Origin: Hahellaceae bacterium
GTDB taxonomy: Bacteria > Pseudomonadota > Gammaproteobacteria > Pseudomonadales > Oleiphilaceae
Direction of reading: 5' to 3'
DNA: 64,000 nt
Assembly: GCA_024234505.1 (NCBI GenBank)
Contig: JACKOD010000002.1
Span: 434,001-498,000 of the forward strand
Below are positions 1 to 8,802 of this stretch, in pieces (position 1 is the stretch's first letter; each line of letters opens with the position of its first letter). The notes below the pieces were generated by a model. That model ran no database searches. It saw nothing but the letters and a program-made list of their open reading frames with translations, and was not told the DNA's origin. The position numbers and the translations under genes were made by a program.

Positions 1-290
1 CCGGCCTTGAGTGACTGTATTGCGGTTTCCATACTGCCATACGCGGTAATGACGGCGACGGGCATTTGCGGATAATTTTTCTGGATGTGAGCCACCAAAT
101 CAATCCCGGACCCGTCCGGAAGGTGCATATCGGTCAGGCACAATGAAAAAGGCTGCTCTTTGAGTAGTTGCTGTGCTTTAGTGATGTTTTCAGCCGCACG
201 CGTGTCGATGCCCATACGCATTAACGTAATTTCAATCAATTCTCGTATATCGGGTTCGTCATCTACAATCAGCGCGTTTTTTATACTCAT
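1..290 (-). CDS. pilR: Response regulator PilR, N-terminal part (truncated by window edge)
   Basis: The reading frame starts at the ATG complementary to 288-290 and runs off the left edge, giving the first 96 residues. They form a receiver domain: an acidic pair in VDDEPD near residue 10, the phospho-acceptor aspartate in CLTDMHLPDGSG and the conserved threonine/alanine-tyrosine switch region (VITAYGS). It lies 36 bp downstream of a PilS-type kinase on the same strand, so it is most likely PilR, the sigma54-dependent activator of pilin transcription. The AAA+ and HTH domains that would prove the NtrC-type architecture are outside the window, so the identification rests on the receiver and the neighbour. 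Confidence 0.85.
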   Translation of the reverse strand, partial: MSIKNALIVDDEPDIRELIEITLMRMGIDTRAAENITKAQQLLKEQPFSLCLTDMHLPDGSGIDLVAHIQKNYPQMPVAVITAYGSMETAIQSLKA

Positions 291-326
291 TTAGCAATCC
301 GTGGAATAAGTGGTGTCCTAAGAGCC

Positions 327-1931
327 TTAAATCAGTCGTTTAGGGTGAGCAAGGGTGACTCTGAAGCAGGCTCCGGTGGCGGCTTTGGCGGCTGCCTCGC
401 GGGCTGGCGTAACTCTTTCTGTTTGTATTGCAATATAGCTTAAACTGGCCTGGTTGGCTTCGCAAAGTTCCCGGGAAAGGTATAGGCCTAGCCCGGTACC
501 ATTACTTTCCGTGGTAAAAAATGGCTCAAACAGATGCTCTAGCGTGTCGTCATCTATACCTTTTCCGTAGTCGACGATGTCGATATAGCCCTGCTCATTC
601 TGTTGGTTTTGTCCGATAAAAATATCCACACGAGCGTTGCCCGAATGCGCTTGACTATAGCGTATGCCGTTATCAATCAGATTGGTCAGTACCTGTTCAA
701 TTTGCAGTAAATCGAAACGTGCGAGGATATCTTTGGGATGGGTGAAGTAGACCAGCTGTCGCTCGGCGGAGTGGGTACCCAGGTAGTCTTGTATGAAGCG
801 TCGAACCCAGCCATTGAGTTCAACTTCCTGTGTATTGGGTTCTGAACGCCGCGAAAGTTGAAGGATGTTTTCGATAATGCCGTTGACTCGATTGGTGTGT
901 CTGAGAATGATCTCTGTCATTTTACGATCGGCGCTGTCGAGCTGCTCTGATTCAGCCATGAGTTGCGCTGCATGGCTGATTGCACCCAACGGATTACGGA
1001 TTTCGTGCGCGATACTGGCCGTTAATCGGCCCAGCGAGGCCAGTTTGAGTTGTTGCGCCTGTTGCGTGATTTTACTGGTATCTTCGAGGAAAATCAGGAT
1101 TTCCGGCCCGGAATCCTTTTGCAGTCGAGTGAAATTTGCCTGCAAGTGTACCGGTGAAGGGTGGATCTGAAAGGGATTGGTTCGTTGAGCCGGATTTTTC
1201 TGCCACTGATACAGGCGCGCCAGCAGTGGTGATGGAAGCCGGTCAAATTTATCGGCGTGCAGTAATTCAGAGGCCGCCTGGTTGATGAGCCTGACCGTGC
1301 CTTCCTGGTTGCATACCAGAATGCCGGTACGCATGCGCTGAATAATTTGATGGTTCAGCTTTTCAAGTTCGGCAATGTCCTGCGCCTGGGTTTCCGCCAA
1401 CGCCTCACTATGGCGTATTCTTCCGGCGATATTTTGCAGCAGGAATGCGGCTGCAAAATAGATGATTCCTAATAGTCCTGCCTGCGATACCGAGCTGGCA
1501 ATATCATTATTTTGGGTATCCGAGTAAACCGCGACAAATAAGGTACACAAGGCCGCGAAGGCCGCGAAAAAGATGCCTATCCGGCCCGGAATGAGAATAT
1601 TGCTGGCGGCCACGCTAATGACAACAAGATTTCCTATTCCGCTGTTGATACCGGAACTGCCCAGCATGAGCGCGTTGATGATCACTATATCCAGCGCCAG
1701 CGAAATGAGCAGGTGGCGTTGAGTCGCTTTAAATCCGGCCAGGAGCAGCAGGCCGGTAAAGATGTTTAAACAGAAATAGCCCAGTGTGACCAAGCTATAC
1801 AGACCGGGGGCTGCAAATTTGGTTTGACTGGACACAAACAAGGCACCCGCCAGTACGGCGCTAGCCACTAAGCGGTAGTGATTATAAAAACGAAACAGGC
1901 GCAATGTCTGCGAATAGGATTGTAAAGGCAT
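327..1931 (-). CDS. pilS: Sensor histidine kinase PilS
   Basis: Inner-membrane sensor kinase that phosphorylates PilR to control type IV pilin expression. From the N terminus it has about six transmembrane segments (residues 15-165), a PAS domain (about 185-290), a HisKA dimerisation domain with the phospho-accepting histidine in SIAHEIRNPLG (about residue 309) and a HATPase_c domain with N box DNGIRYS, G1 box DYGKGID and G2 box GTGLGLYLS. Length is 534 aa from the chosen ATG at 1931, close to the usual PilS size, and an AAGAGAG ribosome-binding site precedes it. A longer frame opens at 2009 but adds an unconserved-looking 26-residue tail. It is followed by pilR in the same direction. Confidence 0.9.
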   Translation of the reverse strand: MPLQSYSQTLRLFRFYNHYRLVASAVLAGALFVSSQTKFAAPGLYSLVTLGYFCLNIFTGLLLLAGFKATQRHLLISLALDIVIINALMLGSSGINSGIGNLVVISVAASNILIPGRIGIFFAAFAALCTLFVAVYSDTQNNDIASSVSQAGLLGIIYFAAAFLLQNIAGRIRHSEALAETQAQDIAELEKLNHQIIQRMRTGILVCNQEGTVRLINQAASELLHADKFDRLPSPLLARLYQWQKNPAQRTNPFQIHPSPVHLQANFTRLQKDSGPEILIFLEDTSKITQQAQQLKLASLGRLTASIAHEIRNPLGAISHAAQLMAESEQLDSADRKMTEIILRHTNRVNGIIENILQLSRRSEPNTQEVELNGWVRRFIQDYLGTHSAERQLVYFTHPKDILARFDLLQIEQVLTNLIDNGIRYSQAHSGNARVDIFIGQNQQNEQGYIDIVDYGKGIDDDTLEHLFEPFFTTESNGTGLGLYLSRELCEANQASLSYIAIQTERVTPAREAAAKAATGACFRVTLAHPKRLI

Positions 1932-2026
1932 TCTCTCTTGTCTGGCGCTTGTTTTCGGTGATCTCCGGGTCTCGGTAAAGCGGCATATGCACAGAGCATG
2001 CTTGAGCAATACATCAAAAACCGGTG

Positions 2027-2054
2027 CGCCCTCTGGATGTTATTCCAGAGGGCG
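2027..2054 (-). terminator. Hairpin downstream of bamD
   Basis: CGCCCTCTGGA and TCCAGAGGGCG form a perfect 11-bp stem with a 6-nt loop. Read leftwards it is followed by CACCGG and then five T residues, so it is a plausible though not ideal intrinsic terminator separating bamD from pilS. Confidence 0.6.
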
Positions 2055-2076
2055 GTATCTTAAGCAGATAATGGCC

Positions 2077-2937
2077 TTAATCGCCGACGGTACCGAAAGT
2101 TACGGCATTGAGTAAGGATCGCTTCTGCTTTTCAATTTCTGTTGCTTTAAAATGCATGTTCTTGTCGAATGCCCTGCTTTTCGGGTAGTTGGCGGCCAAT
2201 ACGGCCAGCGCATCGTCGGCGTAGTCATTCAGCCCCAGTTGACGATAGCACTCCACCATAATAATCAGGCCATCTTCTACCGATGGCGACCCATTATAGT
2301 TTTCTACGACCTCTTGTGCTCTGTTGGCTGCAGCTATAAAGGCTTCACGTTTAATGTAATAACGCGCCGCATGAATCTCGTAGGCGGCCAGGCGATTACG
2401 GATTTCAATCATACGTTGTTGAGCATCTGCAGCATATTTGCTCTCCGGGAATCGGGTGACCAGCTGTGAAAAATCACCAAACGATTTACGCATTTCTCCC
2501 GGATCGCGAGAGGTCACATCGACCATCGGGAAATATTGCGCCGCCAGACCAATATCCATGTTGTAAGAGGCGATACCTCGAACATAGTAAGCATAATCTA
2601 CATGCGGGCTTTGCGGGTGTAACCGGATAAAACGGTCGGCGGCAGCATGAGCGCCTTCTAAATCCAGGCCGTTGTATTTCGCATAAATCAAATCCAGTTG
2701 CGCCTGTTCCGCGTACACGCCAAATGGATAGAGTGTTTCCAGAGATTCAAGATGGCGAGCCGCTTCACTAAAGTTGCGTGCTTTGAGGGCTTCTTTCGCC
2801 AGTTCGTAGTATTCCTTCTCGGGGAGTTCCGGATCGGGGGTGGAGGCACAAGCGCCGAGTAATAAAGCGATGCTGACAGCCATGGCGCGCCATAAGCATT
2901 TGGTGCGGTAGGTACGGTTAAAAAAGTTAAATAGCAC
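2077..2937 (-). CDS. bamD: Outer membrane assembly lipoprotein BamD
   Basis: Essential lipoprotein of the BAM complex that folds beta-barrel proteins into the outer membrane. A signal peptide ends in a lipobox (LLGAC, then ASTPDPELPEKEYY), and the mature part is built of TPR-like helical pairs typical of the ComL/BamD family (ALKARNFSEAARHLESLE, YPFGVYAEQAQLDLIYA). I chose the GTG at 2937 (286 aa) because GAGG sits six bases upstream. A GTG at 2976 and an ATG at 2883 are alternatives, the latter leaving a very short n-region. It is divergent from rluD, the common gammaproteobacterial arrangement. Confidence 0.9.
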   Translation of the reverse strand: MLFNFFNRTYRTKCLWRAMAVSIALLLGACASTPDPELPEKEYYELAKEALKARNFSEAARHLESLETLYPFGVYAEQAQLDLIYAKYNGLDLEGAHAAADRFIRLHPQSPHVDYAYYVRGIASYNMDIGLAAQYFPMVDVTSRDPGEMRKSFGDFSQLVTRFPESKYAADAQQRMIEIRNRLAAYEIHAARYYIKREAFIAAANRAQEVVENYNGSPSVEDGLIIMVECYRQLGLNDYADDALAVLAANYPKSRAFDKNMHFKATEIEKQKRSLLNAVTFGTVGD

Positions 2938-3233
2938 GAAGACCTCGGTGAATTCTGTTGCTTTCAATGGTGCCACGTATTTTTCAGGGGCGAATTTACG
3001 TACAATATCGCCTGGCCTAACCTTTTGATCGCGTGGTTGTCATTTCTGTTGATAGCCCCATTCTACATGCCAATGCCATCTATTGCCTGAAAACAGGATA
3101 TGAGCAGACGGATGACGGCTAAACATGTGGGCTTCAGGTGTGGCTAAACCCGCCAGGCAGTCTATTATTTCACAATTGTTGTAGCCCTCGCTATGTCGTG
3201 AGTGGTTCAAGCTACGTACCAGGTATCATTTTA

Positions 3234-4184
3234 ATGTCGGAAACTATAGAGGCAGATTTCATTATTCCTTTTGAGCTGGGTGAGAGCCGCATTGATCAGG
3301 CTGTGGCCGAACTGATGCCAGAACATTCCCGTTCGCGGATTCAAGGCTGGATCAAAGAGGGGCAGGTGACCATCAACGGTAAGGCCTGCCGTCCCAAAGA
3401 TAAGGTCACAGCCGATGACGTGGTCAGCGTTAATGCCGACATTGAATTGCTGGATCAGTGGAGTCCGGAAGACATTCCGCTCGACATCATATATGAAGAC
3501 GACGATATCCTGGTGATTAATAAACCTGTTGGCATGGTGGTTCATCCTGCACCGGGTAATCAGAACGGAACGCTGGTCAATGCGCTATTGGGCTACCTTC
3601 CTGATATCGCGATGGTTCCACGGGCCGGAGTAGTGCACCGACTGGACAAAGATACCAGCGGATTACTGGTGGTTGCAAAAACACTGGTAGCACACAGCAG
3701 CCTGGTGGAGCAATTGCAGGAACGCTCCATGGGGCGTGAATATGAAGCGATAGTCGTGGGTGTCATGACCGGAGGCGGCATGGTTGAAGAGCCAATTGCC
3801 AGACATCCGAAAGATCGCAAAAAGATGGCTGTTCACCCCTTCGGTAAAGAAGCCATTACGCACTACCGGGTGCTTGAACGTTTTACAGCCAATACCCACA
3901 TCCGGGTGAAACTTGAAACGGGCAGAACACACCAGATTCGTGTACACATGGCGCATATCGCCTATCCGCTGGTGGGTGATGCGGTGTACGGCGGTCGAGC
4001 AAGAATCCCTGCTGGGGTTAATCAGGCGGTGAAAGACGCGGTACGAGGGTTCGGACGTCAGGCACTGCATGCGCGTCAACTGACGCTATGGCATCCGGTG
4101 ACCGATGAAGAAATGAGCTGGGAAGTTCCCTTGCCGGAAGATATGCAAAATTTATTGATGTTATTGCGCACAGGTGAACTGTAG
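3234..4184 (+). CDS. rluD: 23S rRNA pseudouridine synthase RluD
   Basis: Converts uridines of helix 69 in 23S rRNA (positions 1911/1915/1917 in E. coli) to pseudouridine. An N-terminal S4 RNA-binding domain (about residues 13-75) is followed by the RluA-type catalytic domain with the signature HRLDKDTSGLLV, whose first aspartate after RL is the nucleophile. Starting at the ATG at 3234, preceded by AGGT, gives 316 aa, close to the family's usual size. An upstream in-frame start at 3138 would add 32 residues unlike the family. It is followed 33 bp later by pgeF, a conserved pairing, and divergent from bamD. Confidence 0.93.
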   Translation: MSETIEADFIIPFELGESRIDQAVAELMPEHSRSRIQGWIKEGQVTINGKACRPKDKVTADDVVSVNADIELLDQWSPEDIPLDIIYEDDDILVINKPVGMVVHPAPGNQNGTLVNALLGYLPDIAMVPRAGVVHRLDKDTSGLLVVAKTLVAHSSLVEQLQERSMGREYEAIVVGVMTGGGMVEEPIARHPKDRKKMAVHPFGKEAITHYRVLERFTANTHIRVKLETGRTHQIRVHMAHIAYPLVGDAVYGGRARIPAGVNQAVKDAVRGFGRQALHARQLTLWHPVTDEEMSWEVPLPEDMQNLLMLLRTGEL

Positions 4185-4217
4185 CGTAGCTAAACCATAC
4201 AGGGGGAGGACATTTCC

Positions 4218-4976
4218 ATGCAGGCGACCGTTTCCATCGAAAGTGAGCGTTTGATTGTTCCGGACTGGCCCGCCCCCGAAAATGTCAAGGCGTTGATTTC
4301 AACGCGTCAGGGTGGATGTAGTCAGGCTCCCTTCAAGTCGTTCAATCTGGGTGATCACGTGGGGGACTGTTTCCGCCATGTATCGCACAATCGGCAATGC
4401 CTTTTATCGGCAGGTGAAGGGCTGCAAACCATACAATGGCTCAAACAAGTGCACGGAATCGCGGTCTGCGAAGCCCAGGGGGATGATCTGGTGCGGGAAG
4501 CCGATGCCAGTTTTACCCAGCGAGCAGGATTAGGTTGTGCCGTAATGACGGCCGATTGCTTGCCCGTGCTGTTTTGTAATCAGGCCGGAACACGCGTTGC
4601 TGCCGCTCACGCCGGCTGGCGAGGCCTGCTTAAAGGCGTATTGGAGGCTACACTGGCGCGTTTTGATAGCGATGACAGGATATTTGCCTATTTGGGGCCT
4701 GCGATTGGACCGCAAGCGTTTGAAGTGGGTTTGGAGGTATATGATGCGTTCGTGCAAATTAATGCGAACTGGGCGCAGGCATTTCAGCCTTCAGAACAAC
4801 CGGCCCACTGGTATGCTGATTTATACGCGTTGGCGCGGATGCGACTCGCTGAGGCAGGGGTCAGTCAGGTCTTTGGTGGAGATTACTGCACTTACACAGA
4901 CGCCAACCGGTTTTTCTCACATCGCAGGGATCGTGTAACCGGTCGCATGGCAAGTTTGATCTGGCTTGCTAGCTGA
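4218..4976 (+). CDS. pgeF: Multicopper-like purine nucleoside phosphorylase / peptidoglycan editing factor PgeF (YfiH)
   Basis: 252-aa protein of the DUF152/laccase-domain family, proposed both as a purine nucleoside phosphorylase/adenosine deaminase and as a factor preventing misincorporation of serine in muropeptides. The metal-binding residues are visible: histidine in VHGIAV, cysteine in MTADCLPVLF and histidine in AAHAGWRGLLKG. The family's C-terminal motif FFSHRRDRVTGRMASLIWL is intact. A strong GGGGAGG ribosome-binding site precedes the ATG. It probably shares a transcript with rluD and precedes clpB. Confidence 0.9.
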   Translation: MQATVSIESERLIVPDWPAPENVKALISTRQGGCSQAPFKSFNLGDHVGDCFRHVSHNRQCLLSAGEGLQTIQWLKQVHGIAVCEAQGDDLVREADASFTQRAGLGCAVMTADCLPVLFCNQAGTRVAAAHAGWRGLLKGVLEATLARFDSDDRIFAYLGPAIGPQAFEVGLEVYDAFVQINANWAQAFQPSEQPAHWYADLYALARMRLAEAGVSQVFGGDYCTYTDANRFFSHRRDRVTGRMASLIWLAS

Positions 4977-5061
4977 ATCTCTTTGTTCAAATGAGTGAGA
5001 AGCGTAAGTCATTGACCTGATGTCACTTTGACGCAACTTAAAAGAAAACCCTTCCTGCCGA

Positions 5062-5088
5062 CTTGAATACCGCAATAAAGCCCCTACA
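5062..5088 (+). promoter_or_regulatory. Probable sigma32 (heat-shock) promoter of clpB
   Basis: CTTGAA at 5062-5067 is followed after 13 bases by CCCCTACATT at 5081. This closely resembles the sigma32 pattern CTTGAA, 13-15 bases, CCCCATNT, and it lies about 60 bp before the start of a classical heat-shock gene. Confidence 0.75.
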
Positions 5089-5148
5089 TTTCTGGTAAGT
5101 TTTTGGCCGACACTTCGTTGGCCGCTGATACCGGAATTGAGGAACATT

Positions 5149-7743
5149 ATGCGTATTGATAAATTCACCAGCCGACTGCAAATGGCTTTGGCCGATGCGC
5201 AATCTATTGCCGTAGGCAAAGACCACAACTTTATAGAACCGCTTCACCTCATGCAGGCCTTGCTGGATCAGCAGGGCAGTAGCATCCGATCCATCCTGCG
5301 CCAGACAGGCGTGAACGTGCAGCAATTTCGTGACAACGTGGGCAAAGAAGTCGACAGATTACCCAAAGTTGAGGGCAATCAGGGCGATGTGCACATGTCC
5401 AATGAGCTTGGACGGGTACTGAATCTGGCAGACAAACTCTCCCAACAGCGCCAGGATCAGTTTATTTCCAGCGAACTGGTCTTGCTTGCCTGTATGGAAG
5501 ACAAAGCGGCGCTAGGGCGAGTCATAAAAGAGGCGGCCATTGATCGCAAAAAAATTGAGGCAGCCATCGAGAAAATTCGAGGAGGCGAATCGGTCAAGGA
5601 TGCCGGTGCGGAAGAAAATCGTCAGGCACTGGATCGCTTCACTATTGACCTTACGGCGCGCGCTGCCGAAGGCAAACTGGATCCGGTGATCGGGCGTGAC
5701 GACGAAATTCGCAGAACTATTCAGGTATTGCAGCGTCGCAGAAAAAATAATCCGGTACTTATCGGTGAGCCCGGTGTCGGTAAAACGGCTATCGTCGAAG
5801 GTCTAGCTCAGCGAATTGTTAATGGTGAGGTGCCGGAAGGTCTTAAGGATAAAAAGGTGTTATCGCTGGATATGGGGTCACTGATCGCCGGTGCCAAATT
5901 CCGGGGGGAATTTGAAGAGCGTCTCAAAGGTGTGCTCAATGAGCTGGCCAAGCAGGAAGGTCAGATCATTCTGTTCATTGATGAATTACATACCATGGTG
6001 GGTGCAGGCAAAGCAGAAGGGGCCATGGATGCCGGAAATATGCTAAAGCCTGCGTTGGCGCGGGGTGAGTTGCATTGCGTGGGGGCGACTACCCTGGATG
6101 AGTATCGCGAATTTATCGAAAAGGATGCCGCCCTGGAGCGTCGTTTTCAAAAGGTACTGGTCAGTGAACCCTCGGTAGAAGATACCATCGCCATATTGCG
6201 GGGGCTCAAAGAGCGGTATGAGGTTCACCACGGCGTAGAAATTACGGATGGCGCCATTATTGCGGCCTCAAAACTGTCCCATCGTTATATCACTGATCGG
6301 CAATTGCCTGACAAGGCGATTGATCTGGTTGATGAAGCCGCTAGCCAGATTCGCATGGAAATGGATTCCAAGCCCGAAACACTGGATCGTCTGGAACGTC
6401 GTCTGATTCAATTAAAAATTGAACGTGAAGCCCTAAAAAAGGAAACCGATGCGGCGACAAAACTGCGTCTGGAAGATCTGAACAAGGTCATTAGCGGGCT
6501 CGAGAAAGAGTATGCGGATCTCGAAGAAGTCTGGACCACTGAAAAGGCGGCTTTGCACGGTTCGCAAAAAATCAAAAGTGATTTGGAGCAGGCGCGGGTA
6601 GAGCTGGAAAACGCTCGTCGCGCCAGTGATTTGGGCAGAATGTCGGAGCTTCAATACGGGCGGATACCTGAACTGGAGCGTCAACTGGACATGGCCAGCC
6701 AGGCAGAAATGATGGAAATGAAACTGTTACGCAATCGTGTGACAGATGAAGAAATTGCCGAAGTCGTTTCTAAATGGACAGGCATTCCCGTGTCCAAAAT
6801 GCTGGAAGGTGAGAAAGAAAAATTGCTGCGCATGGAAGATGCGTTGCATGATCGGGTCATCGGGCAGGACGAAGCCGTGCGCGCAGTATCGAATGCGGTA
6901 CGACGTTCTCGGGCAGGTTTATCCGATCCCAACCGCCCCAACGGATCTTTCCTTTTCCTCGGGCCTACCGGGGTTGGTAAGACCGAACTATGTAAATCAT
7001 TGGCGTCCTATCTGTTTGATACAGAAGATGCCATGGTTCGGATTGATATGTCGGAGTTTATGGAGAAACATTCGGTTGCTCGCTTGATCGGTGCACCTCC
7101 GGGTTATGTTGGTTATGAAGAAGGGGGGTATCTGACGGAAGCCGTGCGTCGTCGCCCCTATTCGGTATTACTACTGGATGAAGTAGAAAAAGCACATCCC
7201 GATGTCTTTAATATATTGCTTCAAGTGCTCGATGATGGTCGCTTGACTGATGGGCAGGGGCGAACCGTAGACTTCCGCAATACCGTGATCGTCATGACGT
7301 CCAATTTGGGTTCAGACGTTATCCAGCTGATGGGTGGTGGTAAGGAAGAAAATTACGAAGAAATGAAAACGGCAGTCATGGAAGTAGTGAGCAATCATTT
7401 CCGTCCGGAATTTATCAATCGAATTGATGAGGTGGTCGTATTCCATCCACTGGGTGCTGACCAGATTCAGGGTATTGCCAAGATTCAACTGGAAATGCTC
7501 AACAAGCGTTTAGGAGAGCAGGAGTTGGCTTTCGAGCTCTCACCTGAGGCGCTGAGCATGCTGGCTGAAATAGGCTATGATCCGGTCTATGGTGCACGAC
7601 CACTGAAGCGGGCGATTCAGCGCTGGATTGAGAATCCGCTGGCGCAAGACCTGTTGATGGGACACTTCCGCAGAGGGGATACCATTCTGGCGGTTGTTGA
7701 GGATGGCAAGATCGGGTTCAGGAAACGTACATTAAACTCCTGA
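5149..7743 (+). CDS. clpB: ATP-dependent disaggregase ClpB
   Basis: Cytosolic hexameric AAA+ chaperone that extracts polypeptides from aggregates together with DnaK. Domain order is complete: Clp N domain (residues 1-145), AAA-1 with Walker A GEPGVGKTA and Walker B ILFIDELHT, the long coiled-coil middle domain (about 400-530), AAA-2 with Walker A GPTGVGKTE and Walker B LLLDEVEKAH, and the C-terminal D2-small domain. Length is 864 aa. I use the ATG at 5149 with GAGGA just upstream rather than a TTG at 5137. A heat-shock-type promoter and a strong terminator flank the gene, so it is probably monocistronic. Confidence 0.97.
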   Translation: MRIDKFTSRLQMALADAQSIAVGKDHNFIEPLHLMQALLDQQGSSIRSILRQTGVNVQQFRDNVGKEVDRLPKVEGNQGDVHMSNELGRVLNLADKLSQQRQDQFISSELVLLACMEDKAALGRVIKEAAIDRKKIEAAIEKIRGGESVKDAGAEENRQALDRFTIDLTARAAEGKLDPVIGRDDEIRRTIQVLQRRRKNNPVLIGEPGVGKTAIVEGLAQRIVNGEVPEGLKDKKVLSLDMGSLIAGAKFRGEFEERLKGVLNELAKQEGQIILFIDELHTMVGAGKAEGAMDAGNMLKPALARGELHCVGATTLDEYREFIEKDAALERRFQKVLVSEPSVEDTIAILRGLKERYEVHHGVEITDGAIIAASKLSHRYITDRQLPDKAIDLVDEAASQIRMEMDSKPETLDRLERRLIQLKIEREALKKETDAATKLRLEDLNKVISGLEKEYADLEEVWTTEKAALHGSQKIKSDLEQARVELENARRASDLGRMSELQYGRIPELERQLDMASQAEMMEMKLLRNRVTDEEIAEVVSKWTGIPVSKMLEGEKEKLLRMEDALHDRVIGQDEAVRAVSNAVRRSRAGLSDPNRPNGSFLFLGPTGVGKTELCKSLASYLFDTEDAMVRIDMSEFMEKHSVARLIGAPPGYVGYEEGGYLTEAVRRRPYSVLLLDEVEKAHPDVFNILLQVLDDGRLTDGQGRTVDFRNTVIVMTSNLGSDVIQLMGGGKEENYEEMKTAVMEVVSNHFRPEFINRIDEVVVFHPLGADQIQGIAKIQLEMLNKRLGEQELAFELSPEALSMLAEIGYDPVYGARPLKRAIQRWIENPLAQDLLMGHFRRGDTILAVVEDGKIGFRKRTLNS

Positions 7744-8782
7744 ACCATGAGAAAAGGCGAGCCAGCGAGCTCGCCTTTTTGATGCTGACGGAATGACTCA
7801 GGGTAAATCGGTTGTAAGGTGTTTCGATAACACTTCTCAAGGGGCTACGTTTGGCTAAATCATCAAACTCGTGTTGATTCAGGGGAATCAGGTTCGACTG
7901 GCTTTCAATCACTGCCTGCATAACGCAACCTTGTAAATTGTATCGCCCCCATCTGGGCAATTTGGGGAAGTAAATGCCTTGGCCATATCGAGTGCCGCAC
8001 TCGTAGCCTATGACCCCTTTGTCTTTTAGCATCGCCCAATGTGCCAAATCTACTTTTGGGTGCGTGTCGGCTAATATTGCTGATCCTGTTTGAACGTAGT
8101 TTAAAACGGTTTCAACTCCGCTGTTCCCTTCTATGGTAAGCAACACATTGATACCACATTCAGAAAGAATGTCAGGATGCGTACTGAATTCGCAGTAGTC
8201 AGGCTGTTGATCTGGGCTGACAAGATCAAAAGCCCTTACTTCATAAAATCGTGATAAGTAGGCTGCAACCTTTCTGCCCGTAAAGCCAAACCCGATAATG
8301 CCAATAGGTTGTGATTTTAGTTCGGGATGGCGGTCGAAAATTTCTTCGATATTGATTTTGATGAGTAAGGGCGTTCCGTATGACCCGGACGTGAATCGAG
8401 GGTCCTTTTCTGGAAAGGCATCATGCCTTATCGAGTAGGCGGTCATGATGCCCGTCAGCGTGATTCGTTTTGCCCGCCAGCCGGATAAATCTGATACGAG
8501 CGACTGCATCAATGTCTGATTCGTTTTTAACTCCATATTGCTGTAAGGGGTTCCTAAAACGAGAGCAAATTGACGCCATGAAATTCGATAAAAGCCAATG
8601 GGATAGAACCGTTCTTTTCGGGTGTATTTTGCTACCCATGACGTGGCATATCTAGCGGCATCAGATGACGAGCCTGCATTTATAGCGATTATTGCTGGCC
8701 AATTAATGCGTCTTAAATAAGGCACAAGCAGTTGCAATACGCAAAAAAGTACCATCTTTGACATAAGCAGAAACACTTTCAT
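7718..8782 (-). CDS. Uncharacterised protein with Rossmann-like NAD-binding segment
   Basis: 354-aa protein I do not recognise as a named family. The N terminus is hydrophobic (MSKMVLFCVLQLLVPYL). Around residue 165-190 it carries IGIIGFGFTGRKVAAYLS followed by a beta-strand ending in aspartate (VRAFDLV), a GxGxxG-type dinucleotide-binding fold like that of 2-hydroxyacid dehydrogenases or S-adenosylhomocysteine hydrolase. Later LLTIEGNSGVETVL and AILADTHPKVDL resemble the loops following that fold. The ATG at 8782 has AAGGA five bases upstream. It follows a START-like gene by 20 bp. Its last codons cross the clpB terminator and overlap the clpB stop by 26 bp on the opposite strand. Confidence 0.7.
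   Translation of the reverse strand: MKVFLLMSKMVLFCVLQLLVPYLRRINWPAIIAINAGSSSDAARYATSWVAKYTRKERFYPIGFYRISWRQFALVLGTPYSNMELKTNQTLMQSLVSDLSGWRAKRITLTGIMTAYSIRHDAFPEKDPRFTSGSYGTPLLIKINIEEIFDRHPELKSQPIGIIGFGFTGRKVAAYLSRFYEVRAFDLVSPDQQPDYCEFSTHPDILSECGINVLLTIEGNSGVETVLNYVQTGSAILADTHPKVDLAHWAMLKDKGVIGYECGTRYGQGIYFPKLPRWGRYNLQGCVMQAVIESQSNLIPLNQHEFDDLAKRSPLRSVIETPYNRFTLSHSVSIKKASSLARLFSWFRSLMYVS
7752..7780 (+). terminator. Intrinsic terminator of clpB
   Basis: An 11-bp perfect stem (AAAAGGCGAGC with GCTCGCCTTTT, 6-nt loop) followed by T residues, 8 bp after the clpB stop. It lies inside the coding sequence of the opposing gene at 7718-8782. Confidence 0.9.
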
Positions 8783-8802
8783 AAACATCCTTGTTATGCG
8801 TT

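Noticed and set aside
327..2009. Longer PilS start at 2009
   Set aside because: It begins just after the bamD terminator hairpin, lacks a ribosome-binding site and adds a tail unlike the family. 1931 has a good site and gives normal length.
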